Source: Cristatella mucedo
Lineage: Eukaryota; Bryozoa; Phylactolaemata; Cristatellidae
Assembly (NCBI GenBank): GCA_009760855.2
Contig: WPIO01000087.1
Location: 1,314,501-1,378,500, forward strand
Direction: 5' to 3'
DNA length: 64,000 nt
Position numbers and translations under genes: made by a program. This document shows positions 10,561 to 19,999 of the stretch, piece after piece; position 1 is the stretch's first letter, and every line of letters begins with the position of its first letter. The notes beneath the pieces were generated by a model. It did no database searches. It was not told the origin of the DNA and saw only the letters and a program-made list of their open reading frames with translations.

Positions 10561-11209
10561 TTGACCTGCTTGGAGGACTTCGTGAATATAGTCGCGAGTT
10601 TGAGCAAGGACTCCTGGTAGGCGACTCCTGCTATTGCTTGCACAGTGAGAAGCTGCGCGCTTCCGGCTGCTAAATGGGTAAAGCTGCTGTTGAAAGCTTG
10701 GCATTATTGAAAGCTTGCATTACGAGTGAAATAAACTTCATACGCAATTCAGCAACTGAACGACCAACGGCCGTCCACATGCGGAATTGAGTACCCGAGA
10801 AAATTATGTGGCTCCTGCTTTGAGATGCTACCACGATGCACGAGATTTTCTGGCACAAGCGACTCACTCAATAAAGCTTTGCAGAGGCCAAAGGTCTCCT
10901 CTCAAATTCAGTGGCTTTAAAGCACGTGATATTATGCCAAACCACTGAGACGGTCGAAACGTCCAAATCCAGCTACTTTTGCGGTACAAATTGTTTCCAG
11001 GCTGTAATCACGTCCGCATATGCAGCCAACAGTTGCGAGGACTTTCGGGAGACAACTGGCAGGATGCTACCAGATGCAGGCGCCTGGGCTGCAGACGAGT
11101 CTTCTATCAGAGTGATACGAGCGATCTGGCGAGACACAGCATCGTCCAGCAGACAGGACTCGGCTGTGGAACAAGGCTGGCACATGTCCGGCGCTCGTTC
11201 ACCAGTTTG

Positions 11210-11345
11210 ACAACTTTCGTGAGCCACCATCACCTAGTCGGAGGTGGGTCGTCAACTCATCGATAGGATGGACCGAGTGCACCATGGGGTCGGTGAGCAC
11301 CAGCAGGCGCTGCATCTGCCAGCTGGGCAGCCCTCTCCCTCCTCC
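11210..11345 (-). CDS. Weak MAM C-terminal exon candidate
   Basis: The minus frame reads LPSWQMQRLLVLTDP, then HSVHPIDELTTHL. This could be the W-x-x-A-x-L-x-L and IDDLT strands of a MAM C-terminal exon. It lies after a middle-exon candidate at 11490-11690. No splice site is certain and the Asp-Asp is changed to Asp-Glu. Confidence 0.3.
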
Positions 11346-11489
11346 CTCACGTGCAGAGCGCTGAGCGATGTCGCAAGGCAGCACACGACGAGAGCCACGC
11401 GAGGCATGCCGGGCGACGACGGTCTCTGCTGCCCCTCTCACCAAGAACGGTGCTGCCGCGAGTCTTTCTGAACGAGAACCGCTGGCTAT

Positions 11490-11690
11490 TAATCCATTGT
11501 GGCAGTCGATCCGATGCCGGTCAGTGTCCGTATCGTTGTCACCACCTGACCACGCGCCTCTGGCGGGCCACTCAATGTGCCGAAACTTTCACCGCGTAGC
11601 GTCCACACGTCACTGCCCGTGGCATACATGCAGTACCAGAGAGATTGGCGCACACACGGTTCGAACTGAGGTCGGGCAGCAGCGTGCCTC
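11490..11690 (-). CDS. MAM domain middle exon
   Basis: A single minus frame contains SLWYCMYATGSDVWTLRGE, closely matching the MAM strand Cys-x-x-x-WYHMYGxGxxxxxLxV. It is preceded by LRCLRSVRHAAARPQFEPC, in the place of the A-x-L-x-SP strand. The YxYxET start lies outside what I can recognise. Confidence 0.65.
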
Positions 11691-12054
11691 ACACTTCGCA
11701 AGCAACGCAGCTGATCTCCGCTTCGTGACCTGGGACTCGGTTTTGCGTGAAAGCGTGAAACACCTACGGCAGCAGCAAAACGGCGCGTCGGTGGAAGCAA
11801 GCTGCAGTGAGCGTGCACATCACTGTTGCCGAATAATGCCTGGCACGATGGAGTGCCCGCAGTGGTGCGGGACAAGCGAAAGCAGAGCAGAGAAGCAGGA
11901 CAGCAAGAGTGAGAGGAGCAGAGCTAAAGCTGAAGCCAGAGCACCAAAAGCAGAAGACAGAGGGAGCAGAAGCAGAGACTGAGAAGCCAGAGACAGTGGA
12001 GCGCGGCTGTTGGAGCACGAATCTTACTCAGGAGGGTTAGCTGCCGAACGTGGT

Positions 12055-12170
12055 GAGATCTCGTTTTGGGTGCAGCGGCCGCGTGGGCAGTGTCGCTTCC
12101 AACTATCTCAGCTCCAGTCGTACTTATCGGCGTTCGTGTTGGAGTACAAGCAGAAACCATTACCATCTGA
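12055..12170 (-). CDS. MAM domain N-terminal exon remnant
   Basis: The minus frame reads YSNTNADKYDWS, with a DW motif at the right place after a Cys-containing start, followed by a stop and then SWKRHCPRGRC. A ttcttcag acceptor lies just upstream. It follows the C-terminal exon at 12321-12420, as expected for the next unit. Confidence 0.5.
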
Positions 12171-12320
12171 AGAAGAATTTATAGCAGCCGCCTAGCGAGT
12201 GATGAAGATCAAGCAAAACAGATGAGGTCGCATGATCAGATTCATTGATTGGCTCCAGAGCAACACAGAAACGCTGAGAGCTTGGAGATAACTTGCAAAT
12301 TGCTACGCATGAGAATTTAC

Positions 12321-12420
12321 CACTCCAGTGCTGGACACAGGCCGTCTGAGAGTTGATGTCATCCACGGCCAATGGCTGCGGCTCGAGTCAGCAAGCTGCC
12401 TTCGAGAATTCAGCTGAAGT
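12321..12420 (-). CDS. MAM domain C-terminal exon
   Basis: The minus frame reads EPQPLAVDDINSQTACVQHW, the last MAM strand (IAVDDINxxxxC), and ends at gagtg|gtaaat. The preceding strands are not clearly readable because of frame breaks. Confidence 0.68.
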
Positions 12421-12959
12421 GAGGCTTGCTTGCCCTGTGCGGACGAGGTGATATAAATATAAGAGACCTATTAATGTCATGCTATCAAGTATGCTATGTG
12501 TCATCGCCATCTTCACCAAAGCAGACTTTGACGAGATGCTATACTTGGTGACTACACTATGAGTCTTCTAGGAGTCTTCTTCTACGGCTCTCCGTGCCAC
12601 TAGGCCCCATCCCACACAACAAAAGGAGGACGGTAAGAAGCCTGTAACTGAGATGACAAAGCCGTCAAGCTCGCTGGACTGAGAAGCATAGAGTAAAGCA
12701 GCAAAGGCAGCTGGAAAGGATGCGCAAGGGTTGGCAGCAGCTGGAGAAAATTGTGTTGCACCCAAATCATTGAAATGAGTTCAATCTACAAGCTTTCCAG
12801 CCAAAAGCAAAAAGCTTAGCTCCATACTATATATAGACAATGATCTTATTTCAGACGGGGATGTCTAACTTTTCATGAGCGAGTAGAAATAACTCTAAAA
12901 GCATGGCATTTCCTTACGGCATGCTGGATCCATCTCAGCTGCAGCTCCACTAAGCTCTC

Positions 12960-13130
12960 TGTTTCACACCTCTCTTCTATTTCTCTTCGTGCCTCTCGTC
13001 TTTCTCCCTCTCTGTCCTCCACACTACTCTCTCTCTCCTCTCCTCTCTCTCTCCTCTCTATCCTCTCCTCTCCTCTCTCTCTCCTTCCTCTCCTCTCCTC
13101 TCTCTCTCTCACCTCTTACTCCACTCTCTC
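12960..13130. repeat. (CT)n-rich tract
   Basis: Imperfect CT/CCTCT repeats of about 170 bases on the plus strand, within the MAM gene. Confidence 0.93.
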
Positions 13131-13339
13131 TTCCTCCTGTCTGCTGCTTGCTGCTGGATCCTCTCGCATTTGCTCATGTTCCTCAGCTTCTCCCGTGCTT
13201 CGGGACGCTCCGAGGAGGAACAACAACCAGCAAAGGGAGCGGTGACAGACTGCGCGACGGCAGGCGAGTGCCTGCAAAAGCAGTCCGTGCAGAAGCATTA
13301 CCTGGACAGTTGAGACGAGGGCGGTGCACAGCCGGTCGA

Positions 13340-13600
13340 GGCCATGTTGCTATTCAAGCTCGAGCAGAGCCTGGACCGTGACATTTGCCGCGAGCGTCCA
13401 CGGCTGTGCCACCTGCAGGGCGGGCGCTCTGGCACCTGGCCGGGCAGCGACGAAATAGAGCTGCGACGCAGCGAGCCCGTGGGCGCTGCCGTCGTAGGCA
13501 GGCGAGCGAAAGCAGCCGCCCGTCTGTCCGCTCGAGCAGTTTCGGCGAGGGCGACGTAGCGACCTGTCGAGATGCCGAAGAGAGCGGAGCGCCGATGCAG
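13340..13600 (-). CDS. MAM domain middle exon, frame-broken
   Basis: One frame shows FGISTGRYVALAETARADRR, the G-x-Y-x-x-x-ET strand. Another shows ASQLYFVAARPGARAPALQV, the Cys/Ser-L-x-LYF-x-x-x-G-x-G-A-L-x-V strand. Upstream, in gene order, a possible N-terminal exon around 13620-13740 contains RSWALATITLSDSS but lacks a clear DW. Confidence 0.58.
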
Positions 13601-14261
13601 CTGAACATGACGGCTGGCCATGCAGCGGCACGGCCAGAGACATGGCGGACGTCGATTCGCGAGCTGAGACTCGAGTCGGACAGAGTGATTGTTGCCAGAG
13701 CCCAGGATCTGACGGCTGGATGAGATTCCGCTTCACACAGTCGCATCAGGAGATCCACCAAAACAGGAAAAGAGGACACACTAGTGAGAATCGAGCCGGC
13801 AGAAACGGCTGAGAGCGCGGTGAGCAGACGATGACACCAGGCGGCCGAGTGGAGCCCTCCCTCTCTCTCAGACCCAAGCCAACGAGCGCAAGAGGCAAGC
13901 AGAGTCAGCACATGGCGCCTGCTGTGCAGCTGCTGTCAAAAGCCATCCAACCAGCAGCTTAGTAAAAACATACGAGAAAGTGGAGAGTGTATCTCAAGCT
14001 CTACAGCACTCGCCTGGAAGAGCAAAGATGGAGAGATCAAATTAAATGAAATATGGAATGAAATTAGATTAAGTCACTCAGAATTAAGTGAAGGGCGAGT
14101 GAATTACGACGTCCAGAGAGTATGGCGGCAGCACAGACAGCAATGCGAAAGCAAGGCAGAAGCAAGACCAGCCAAGTCAGAGAGCCGCGCCTCAATAGCG
14201 AGACCCTTCGCCCAAGGAGCAGACACACTGGGCTAGCACGTGCCGCCAGCTTCCGAGTCAG

Positions 14262-14414
14262 GAAACATGCCATGTTATTGTGTGATCCGTCGTGACCATA
14301 GGTGAGTGCTGGCAGTGGTCCACACACCAGTCTCCCGCGCCACCCTGCTCCTGCGTAGTCGTAAGCGAGCGGAGCGTCCTCGAACGTGCATGAGTCCCAG
14401 GGCACCCGAAAACG
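14262..14414 (-). CDS. MAM domain exon, N-terminal part, frame-broken
   Basis: The acceptor cctgtcacgcag is followed by SCTFEDAPLAYDYAGAG and, after a one-base shift, GDWCVDHCQHSPMVTTDHT. Together these give Cys-x-Phe-Glu-Asp ... Y ... GDW ... SP-x-x-TTDHT, a complete MAM N-terminal third including the DHT motif. Confidence 0.75.
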
Positions 14415-15094
14415 CTGCGTGACAGGCACCAGCAAAGCATGCACACGACTGCCTGGCGCGAGCGAGGCAGCCGAGCAGCAGCAGGCGAGCAGCTGCTGCG
14501 AGCAGCTGCCGCCTCACACGGCGGCAAGCCTATTGCGCCCGCTTGCACAGGCTGACAAGATGTCGCGACTCAAGACCGGCGCCGAGCGTTGCATGAACGA
14601 GCCGGCGCTGGCTGGCTGACTGTGCCGCCGCCTGGCACCTCCAAGCGCCTATCCTGCAGCCGGCTGGAGGGTCGTGACTGCGTGGGTGGCAGGGTCACCG
14701 TGGTCCTTGTCGTCCCCTGAGGTGGACGGCGAGCGTCGAACTGACAGTGGCTTGGCGTCGTCTGCTTTGCCGGGTCGGCATCGAGTGGTGACGCCTTAAG
14801 ATCGACAACGGAAATCGGACACCATCTTTGAGCTGACTACAGCGGTGCCGCCACGCGTTGGAGTTACTCAAGAGGACTCCTTGCGCGATGCTGTCAGGCT
14901 TCTTTTTGCTTTGTTTTGCTACCTTGCGACCATCATGCATCCAGCAGGCCCGAAACAAACAAAACAAAGGCCAAAACAAACTTCCTGCGCGCTCTGCATC
15001 AAAACCAATGGAGGGTCCCGGTCGGGGTAAAGAGAGAGTTGCAGCAGCAGAAAGCAGCAACGCCGCACTACGCAGGCAAATAGCCTGACGTGGT

Positions 15095-15165
15095 CTTGTA
15101 AACTAGACGTCGTCTATTGCGACAAAGAACTGGAAATGCGTCACCAGCTTACTGGCTGTGACTGA
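15095..15165 (-). CDS. MAM C-terminal exon remnant
   Basis: The minus frame reads FQFFVAIDDV, then a stop codon, then FTRPRQ. VAIDDV is the terminal MAM strand; the in-frame stop directly after it breaks the reading. Only a short segment is recognisable. Confidence 0.45.
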
Positions 15166-16029
15166 TGAGCTGCAGACGCGCGCCGCCAAGCGGCAAGCCG
15201 GGTTCACACAGGTCGATGCATCAGTGATTGCCATTGTCTATCACCTGAGCAGCTGATAGGCAGGGCAAGATGCTCATATAATATGCAATATTAATGATAG
15301 TACATTTGATATGAGTGCCCTACAGCAGAACTCAAGGTCCTTCTAGGCACCAATGTCACATTTCGCTGTCTTAAAAGGACAAGCACAGATGGTATGGTTA
15401 GTTGGATTCGTTAGCATGCACGACCTCTGCTGTTTTCCCTAAAGCTCCCACCACGACATGCAGGCCACGCGCATGCTGCTGCTGCTGCATGGAACCGACG
15501 ACAGCGAGGCTCATCGTCAGATTTTTCGGCTAGCAGAGTCCAAACGTTGACGTGCCTAGCAATAATTGCAAACGACTTTCTGCTACGCGGTAAGCCTCGA
15601 CAGCGAGCACGGACTACTGACCAATCACTGGAGTAAAAAGCTTCGTGTAGCAGCAGCCTGGAACGCTTGCTCATCTTGTCTCTCCAACAGGCAAGGCGAG
15701 CGTGTCAGGAGATCTCACAAGATGGCGCCTGGCAGTGAGCCATGCTCGCTACCACCAGCCCAGCCGCGAGCTCAGCACGGCTCAGCGCCTGCAATGCGAA
15801 GTTTGGCCTTCTGGCTGGAGGGACCGACCCCACCGCCGAGGCCAGCGCCAGCCGTGTCTTTGTCACCAGCTGCGCAAGAGCGACGCCTGCTGACAGCAGC
15901 GCGCTGTGTACGGAGCCTGGACTGAGACGGCTGGGGCGAGCGCGGAAGCGGCGCATCGTTCTTGAGGCAGAAGTAGAAGAGAATTTGAAGCTTTTACGTG
16001 GTGCCTGAGGTCGGGCCAGCTGCAGCTGA

Positions 16030-16180
16030 GCAGGCTCGCGCCAGCTGCGCCCTGCTTTCTCGGTGACCTGCCAGAGGTGGCTGAGCGCGTAGCCTCAGTG
16101 CTGGGAGAAAGAAGGACAGTGAGATACTCTCTAGTCGGCAGTTTGCTCAACAAAGCCAATGGCTCGAGAACCGAGACCGC
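16030..16180 (-). CDS. Weak MAM middle-exon candidate
   Basis: Follows the N-terminal exon at 16235-16372 and reads TREYLTVLLSPSTEATR, then ASLLSCSWPDLRHHV, loosely like the YxxV and A-x-L-x-SP ... Cys strands. Order supports it more than sequence does. Confidence 0.35.
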
Positions 16181-16234
16181 TGCTGTCGCGTAGATCCAGC
16201 TCATGGCTGGCTGCAGCCAGTCACTGGCACACAC

Positions 16235-16372
16235 CTATCGGACTGCCGGAGCGGTCCGCCGCAGACGGCCCAGCACGGAGCCGACGAGGGCGACACTCGT
16301 GGTGATCATCCAGTCAAAATTGTCGCACTCCGCTGAACGATTCTGCCACGTGCACGAGGCCGTGCTATCGAA
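16235..16372 (-). CDS. MAM domain exon, N-terminal part
   Basis: The open minus frame reads STASCTWQNRSAECDNFDWM, the Cys-x-x-x-x...Cys-DNFDW signature of a MAM domain. A possible donor is gatag|gtgtgt, and the acceptor is tagged by cgatag. It lies directly after the C-terminal strand of the previous domain (16376-16520), offset by one base in frame. Confidence 0.72.
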   Translation of the reverse strand, partial: FDSTASCTWQNRSAECDNFDWMITTSVALVGSVLGRLRRTAPAVR

Positions 16373-16375
16373 GCG

Positions 16376-16515
16376 TCAGGTCGTCTAAAGTAGCCACGAC
16401 AATTTCCGCCTTTGCATGGAAGGCGCGAAACGGTGCTGTCTCGGCCGCACGAAACGAAGGTGTACCGACTGGTGCTGCAAAAGAAAGTCGACAGCTGCCA
16501 GATCGTGAAAAGAAG
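16376..16515 (-). CDS. MAM domain C-terminal exon candidate
   Basis: The minus frame reads CRLSFAAPVGTPSFRAAE, then AEIVVATLDDLTLR, resembling Q-V-x-F-x-A-x-x-G ... GDIAIDDLTL. It immediately precedes the N-terminal exon of the next MAM unit. Confidence 0.55.
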
Positions 16516-16770
16516 ACTCCAAGACGAGAGCAGCTCCTCTCTCTCCAGTCCGGCTCCAAGACGAGAGCAACCCCTCCTCTCCTCAGTCTGGCTCCAGGAC
16601 GAAAGGCAACCCCTCCTCTCTCAGTCTGCTCCCAGGGCAGAGCCGCTCCTCTCTGCGGTCGCTCCAAGACGAGAGCAGCTCCTCTCTCTCTCAGTCGCCT
16701 CCAGGGCTGGAGCAGCCCTCCTCTCTCTCGTCGCTCCAGGACGCAGAGCAGCCCTCCTCTCTCCAGTCCG
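16516..16770. repeat. Minisatellite, ~36-bp unit, about 7 copies
   Basis: Tandem imperfect units each begin with GCTCCAAGACGAGAGCAG or a variant, followed by CTCCTCTCTC and CAGTC. Units are 33-38 bp. They translate on the minus strand as variable Leu/Glu/Arg-rich repeats (ALVLE, RGGVA), but alignment of the units shows indels that do not respect frame. It lies inside the MAM gene, probably intronic. Confidence 0.85.
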
Positions 16771-17689
16771 CTTGACACGGCAGCATAAGACCGAGTAAGG
16801 GCTCGAAATGACAAGGGTGCGAGACAGGTGGAGTCATGAGTTGCAGGGCTGAGGATCAGGTACCAGGACGCGCCTGGGGGTGGGCTGTGGAGGAGGTGGT
16901 GACCACAAAGATGGCTCGCACCGCAGGTGCCATCAGAAGCACAATCCAGCCTGCCGGGCCGCGTAGCTCGAGGTGTATCTCGAAGTTGGCCTTCTTTCTC
17001 GTGAGAGTGCGATTCGGCACTGCCGCATCTCGCACACAGCCGCCACCAGAGCGATGCACGAGGCCGCAAAGGCGATCGGACTTCCGGGCTGTCCCAGAGG
17101 TGGTGGAGGAGGGAAGGGCAGGGAATCGGCTGCACTTAGGGCCACTGGTGGCTGAGTGGGTCCAAAGGAGAAGCTTCCACCAGACCGCCGACCAGCGGTT
17201 TTCCTGCTGGAGACGCATGGCCGGCTGGACATTATTGTGGGGCACCAGGCTACTTAACCCCTCCCGGCCTCCGCACCTGACCCAGTGGTTAAGGTGCTCA
17301 CATGACCAAGGTCGAGGGTGAATGCTGTTTGAGGGCCAAGGTCGTGGGCTCCGAGCGCCGTGGCATCATCCAGTGACAAGGGAATGGAGATGGGGTTCTC
17401 TTGCCACAGCGATATACAGATTAATTGCACGTACGCCATAACCACGAGCGGCTGGCACCAAATCGCCTCGCCATTGCTGTCTTCTTATATCAATGACTTT
17501 CCTCCTCAAGCCACCCAGCCAGCCTCACACAGGAAGCGCCAGCTTTTAGCCTGGCCGACCAAGAAGCTCACACTGGATGGGCCAAGCTGCCCAGCCGGCA
17601 AACACGGTCTCACTCCCTGCTCGCTCTGAGCGCGGCGCCGATGCTTCGAGCAGCAGCTGCTAGGGCAGCTGGATGCTCACCATTGCCAG

Positions 17690-17850
17690 GGCACGGGCTG
17701 CCGATGACTCAGCTGTCGTCTATGCACGATCCAGACCTGGCGCCGGCGAGGCGTCTGTTCCGCCTGATGGCGTCTGAAAGAAGAGAGGGCGGGCATTGCA
17801 CCGCCGGCAGCACGCTCTGCTTTGCCTGGCCAGTGCGCCAGCAGACGACG
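17690..17850 (-). CDS. Weak MAM C-terminal exon candidate
   Basis: Minus frames show LLAHWPGKAERAAGGAMPAL and, shifted, GARSGSCIDDS, loosely matching the LW-x-x-G-x-x-G...A and GxRGxGxIxIDD strands. A stop follows IDDS. Confidence 0.38.
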
Positions 17851-18752
17851 TGCATTGTTCACATCCAGGCAATCAATAGAAGCCGGTAGTGATGCGCAAA
17901 GCTGAAAAGCGCTGAACGAGAGGCGCCCAAGGAGTGCGGCTGCTGTGCGTGCTGCAGCCCAGCGGGGTGAAACCCTCACAAACAAGCAATAGTGATTATG
18001 TGCTGGCTCACAGGTTCCCGATACAGGTCGCTGCAGCAGTGAGTCCAGCAGTGTGCAATTACGCAGCCTCTGCTGCCAGCGGCAAGATGGCTGGCAACGG
18101 GTCTACTACCACATGAATAGATGGGCTGCTGGAATCAGCTGAGACTCACAGCTTTTTAATTTTTGTAGTTTTACCACTTCTTATTTTCAACGATGTTCAG
18201 ATTTTTATGCTTTTTCACATTCACTTGAAAGATTCGACATGATTGCCAGAGGCTGGGTCTCTGCACTACTGATTATGACTGGCTGCCCGGCAGAGGTCAA
18301 GCTCTCAGCCTTCTTTACCTCTGCTGCTTTGGTCTGCATGCGTGTGATATCTCGTAGAGTTAAACTAGCAGCCAAATGCCAGCTTAAGCACTAAATTCCC
18401 GACCATGAGAAGCAGAGCTCTCTGCAAGGGATGCATGGAGATTTCACAATATCAGCCTCAGGAAGCGGGAGCAAACATCCAGGGCGCTCCAGAGTCGGTG
18501 GAGCATCTTTGGCTCTTAACTGCGATGGCTGGCATACAGGCACACGGCTGTTTGTATTTCTGGTGCACTTTCTTCCTTTGCCTCTTCTCTTTCTGACCTT
18601 GGCGAGCCAAGGCTGTCCTGAGCTCAAATCGGTGCGGCAGCAAGGTGCAGCAGCAGACAGTGCTCGCTGCTGCTGCTGCCGCACGTCGATTCGTAGCAGA
18701 AACGGGCAGCCAAAGGCAGCAGCTCTAATGCTTTGCTCGTCTGAGTCAGAGT

Positions 18753-18845
18753 AGAGAGAGAGAGAGAGGAGAGAGAGAGAGGAGAGGGGAGAGGGGAGGG
18801 AGGGGAGAGGGGAGAGGGGAGGAGAGGGGGAGAGGGGAGAGAAGC
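18753..18845. repeat. GA / GGGGA-rich purine tract
   Basis: Plus-strand purine tract of GA and GGGGAGA units, about 90 bases, in the MAM gene. Confidence 0.93.
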
Positions 18846-19064
18846 GCTACCTGGCAAGAAGTTGGCATCGACCTGAGGCAACGATTTACAAGGGTGGGTA
18901 CGCGATTAATTAACTGTGGCCAACCGAAGACTGTTAGCTTCTTTCCTTGAAACTTACTGACCGGACTCCGAGCACGACTTTGTAAATACCGCCTTCGCTT
19001 TGCATCCTCATAATCTCTCAAGCCGTCAGTCGCAAAGACGGCTGCTGTTTCATGTTAACGGTCA

Positions 19065-19178
19065 CGACTGCAGCGACCCGAGCACAACTTCCACACAGAC
19101 TTTGCACCAGCACTGCCCCTAACCCAGTGTCCGTCAGAGCGCCTGAAGAGCTGAGCGCAGCTGGGCCGGCAGCTCAAG
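19065..19178 (-). CDS. MAM domain exon, N-terminal part
   Basis: The acceptor ccttgtggcacag precedes a frame reading LSCRPSCAQLFRRSDGHWVR and continuing GSAGAKS. The SDGHWVRGSAG segment matches the DDFDW-x-R-x-SG strand of MAM N-terminal exons. The donor is not clear. Its middle and C-terminal exons would lie at lower coordinates (18.3-17.7 kb), where signals are weak. Confidence 0.55.
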
Positions 19179-19294
19179 CTGTGCCACAAGGAGCAGTGTA
19201 ACGACTTAAGTCCATGGTGAAGCTGCTGCTGGGCGTAAGACACCAAGTCGCAAATGGACGGGCAAATTGGTTCGCCTTGGAAAGCACTCCCTCA

Positions 19295-19295
19295 T

Positions 19296-19338
<43 letters not shown>

Positions 19339-19668
19339 CTCTTTCTCTTTTCTTGTGCTCTGCACCGCTTCCCCTTCTTCCTGTACTGTGCTCTCTCTCT
19401 CCTCCTCCTCTCTCCTCTCCTATCCTATCTCTTGCTCCCTCTCTCCCTCTTCTCCTTTCTCTCTCTCTCTCTCTCTCCCTCTCCTCCCCTCTCTCCCCCT
19501 CTCTCCACCTCTATCCTCTACACGTGTCTCTCTCCCTCCTCCCTCCCTTTCAGTTCTCTCTCTCTCTCCCTATCTATCTCCCTCTCTCTCTATCTCTATA
19601 CATGGATTTCTCTCCCCCTTCTCTCTCTTTCTTCTCTACTCTCTCTTTCTCTCTTTCTACATGCCCTA
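19295..19668. repeat. (CT)n-rich pyrimidine tract
   Basis: About 370 bases of imperfect CT/CCT repeats on the plus strand with short TATC and TATA interruptions. The long Ser/Leu-rich plus-strand frames here are repeat artefacts. It lies between the first two recognisable MAM exon groups. Confidence 0.95.
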
Positions 19669-19699
19669 TCTAATCAATCTATCATCCCAAACCACCGTG

Positions 19700-19997
19700 T
19701 AATTATTACACATGTGCTTGGACATGACCTGAGGTGGTGCAGTGCAAAGCTCCAGTCGTCACCACGCTCCTCCCTGCCTGAGCAGAGGTCTGCGTTTTTG
19801 CTGTAGTGAAAGTGGTGCGACTTCGCGTAGTGAGCCCGTATCCATGGTCTGCTGGGCCCGGTGCCGTACATGTAGTACCAGAGACGACAGGCTGCACGCC
19901 GGCGCCGGGCGACAGCATCCGGGCTGCACGAGCAGCCTCGCCATCGCTGTCATTCGCTGCGCTCGACCGGTGCCAGCGTCCAGGAACACGAAGAAAC
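19700..19997 (-). CDS. MAM domain exon(s), middle part, most upstream recognised, frame-broken
   Basis: The acceptor tttcgccgcgcag gives phase 1 entry into GFFVFLDAGTGRA (the YVxLExGxxxxA strand). In shifted frames this is followed by ARAARMLSPGAG (A-x-L-x-SP), CSLSS, WYYMYGTGPSRPW (Cys-x-x-x-WYHMYGTG) and EERGDDWSFALHHL (G-x-x-G-x-DW-x-x-A-x-V-x-L). The strands are in perfect MAM order but spread over all three frames, so at least three single-base indels are needed. The last strand may be a separate exon after the acceptor-like ctctgctcag. This is the 5'-most convincing piece of the gene; the exon before it was not found in the CpG-rich DNA above. Confidence 0.78.
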
Positions 19998-19999
19998 CT

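Larger units (their letters stand above)
2343..19997 (-). other. Multi-exon gene (or its decaying copy) made of repeated MAM domains
   Basis: This is one transcription-direction series of exons on the minus strand, each matching one part of the MAM domain. MAM is an extracellular adhesion module found in meprins, neuropilins, receptor tyrosine phosphatases and multi-MAM/LDL-A proteins. The three exon types recur: N-terminal (C-x-F-E, then DW), middle (YxYxETS, then CxxFWYxMYG) and C-terminal (W..A.V.L, then IAxDDV). Readable acceptors at 2477, 5100, 5602, 7046, 7768, 8925, 9211 and 19997 leave two bases before the first full codon, meaning phase 1. Clear donors occur at 2343, 2906, 6902, 7630, 9718 and 12321. 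No LDL-A, signal peptide or membrane segment was found, so both ends of the protein are unassigned. Many exons contain single-base frame breaks. Expected role, from the family only: cell-surface or matrix adhesion. Confidence 0.8.

Noticed and set aside
19214-19806. Plus-strand Ser/Leu-rich frames of up to 179 codons
   Set aside because: Artefacts of the CT tract; the real coding signal in the right end is on the minus strand (MAM).
2343-19997. LDL-receptor class A domains expected beside MAM domains
   Set aside because: I looked for the Cys-rich DGSDE pattern on the minus strand and did not find it.
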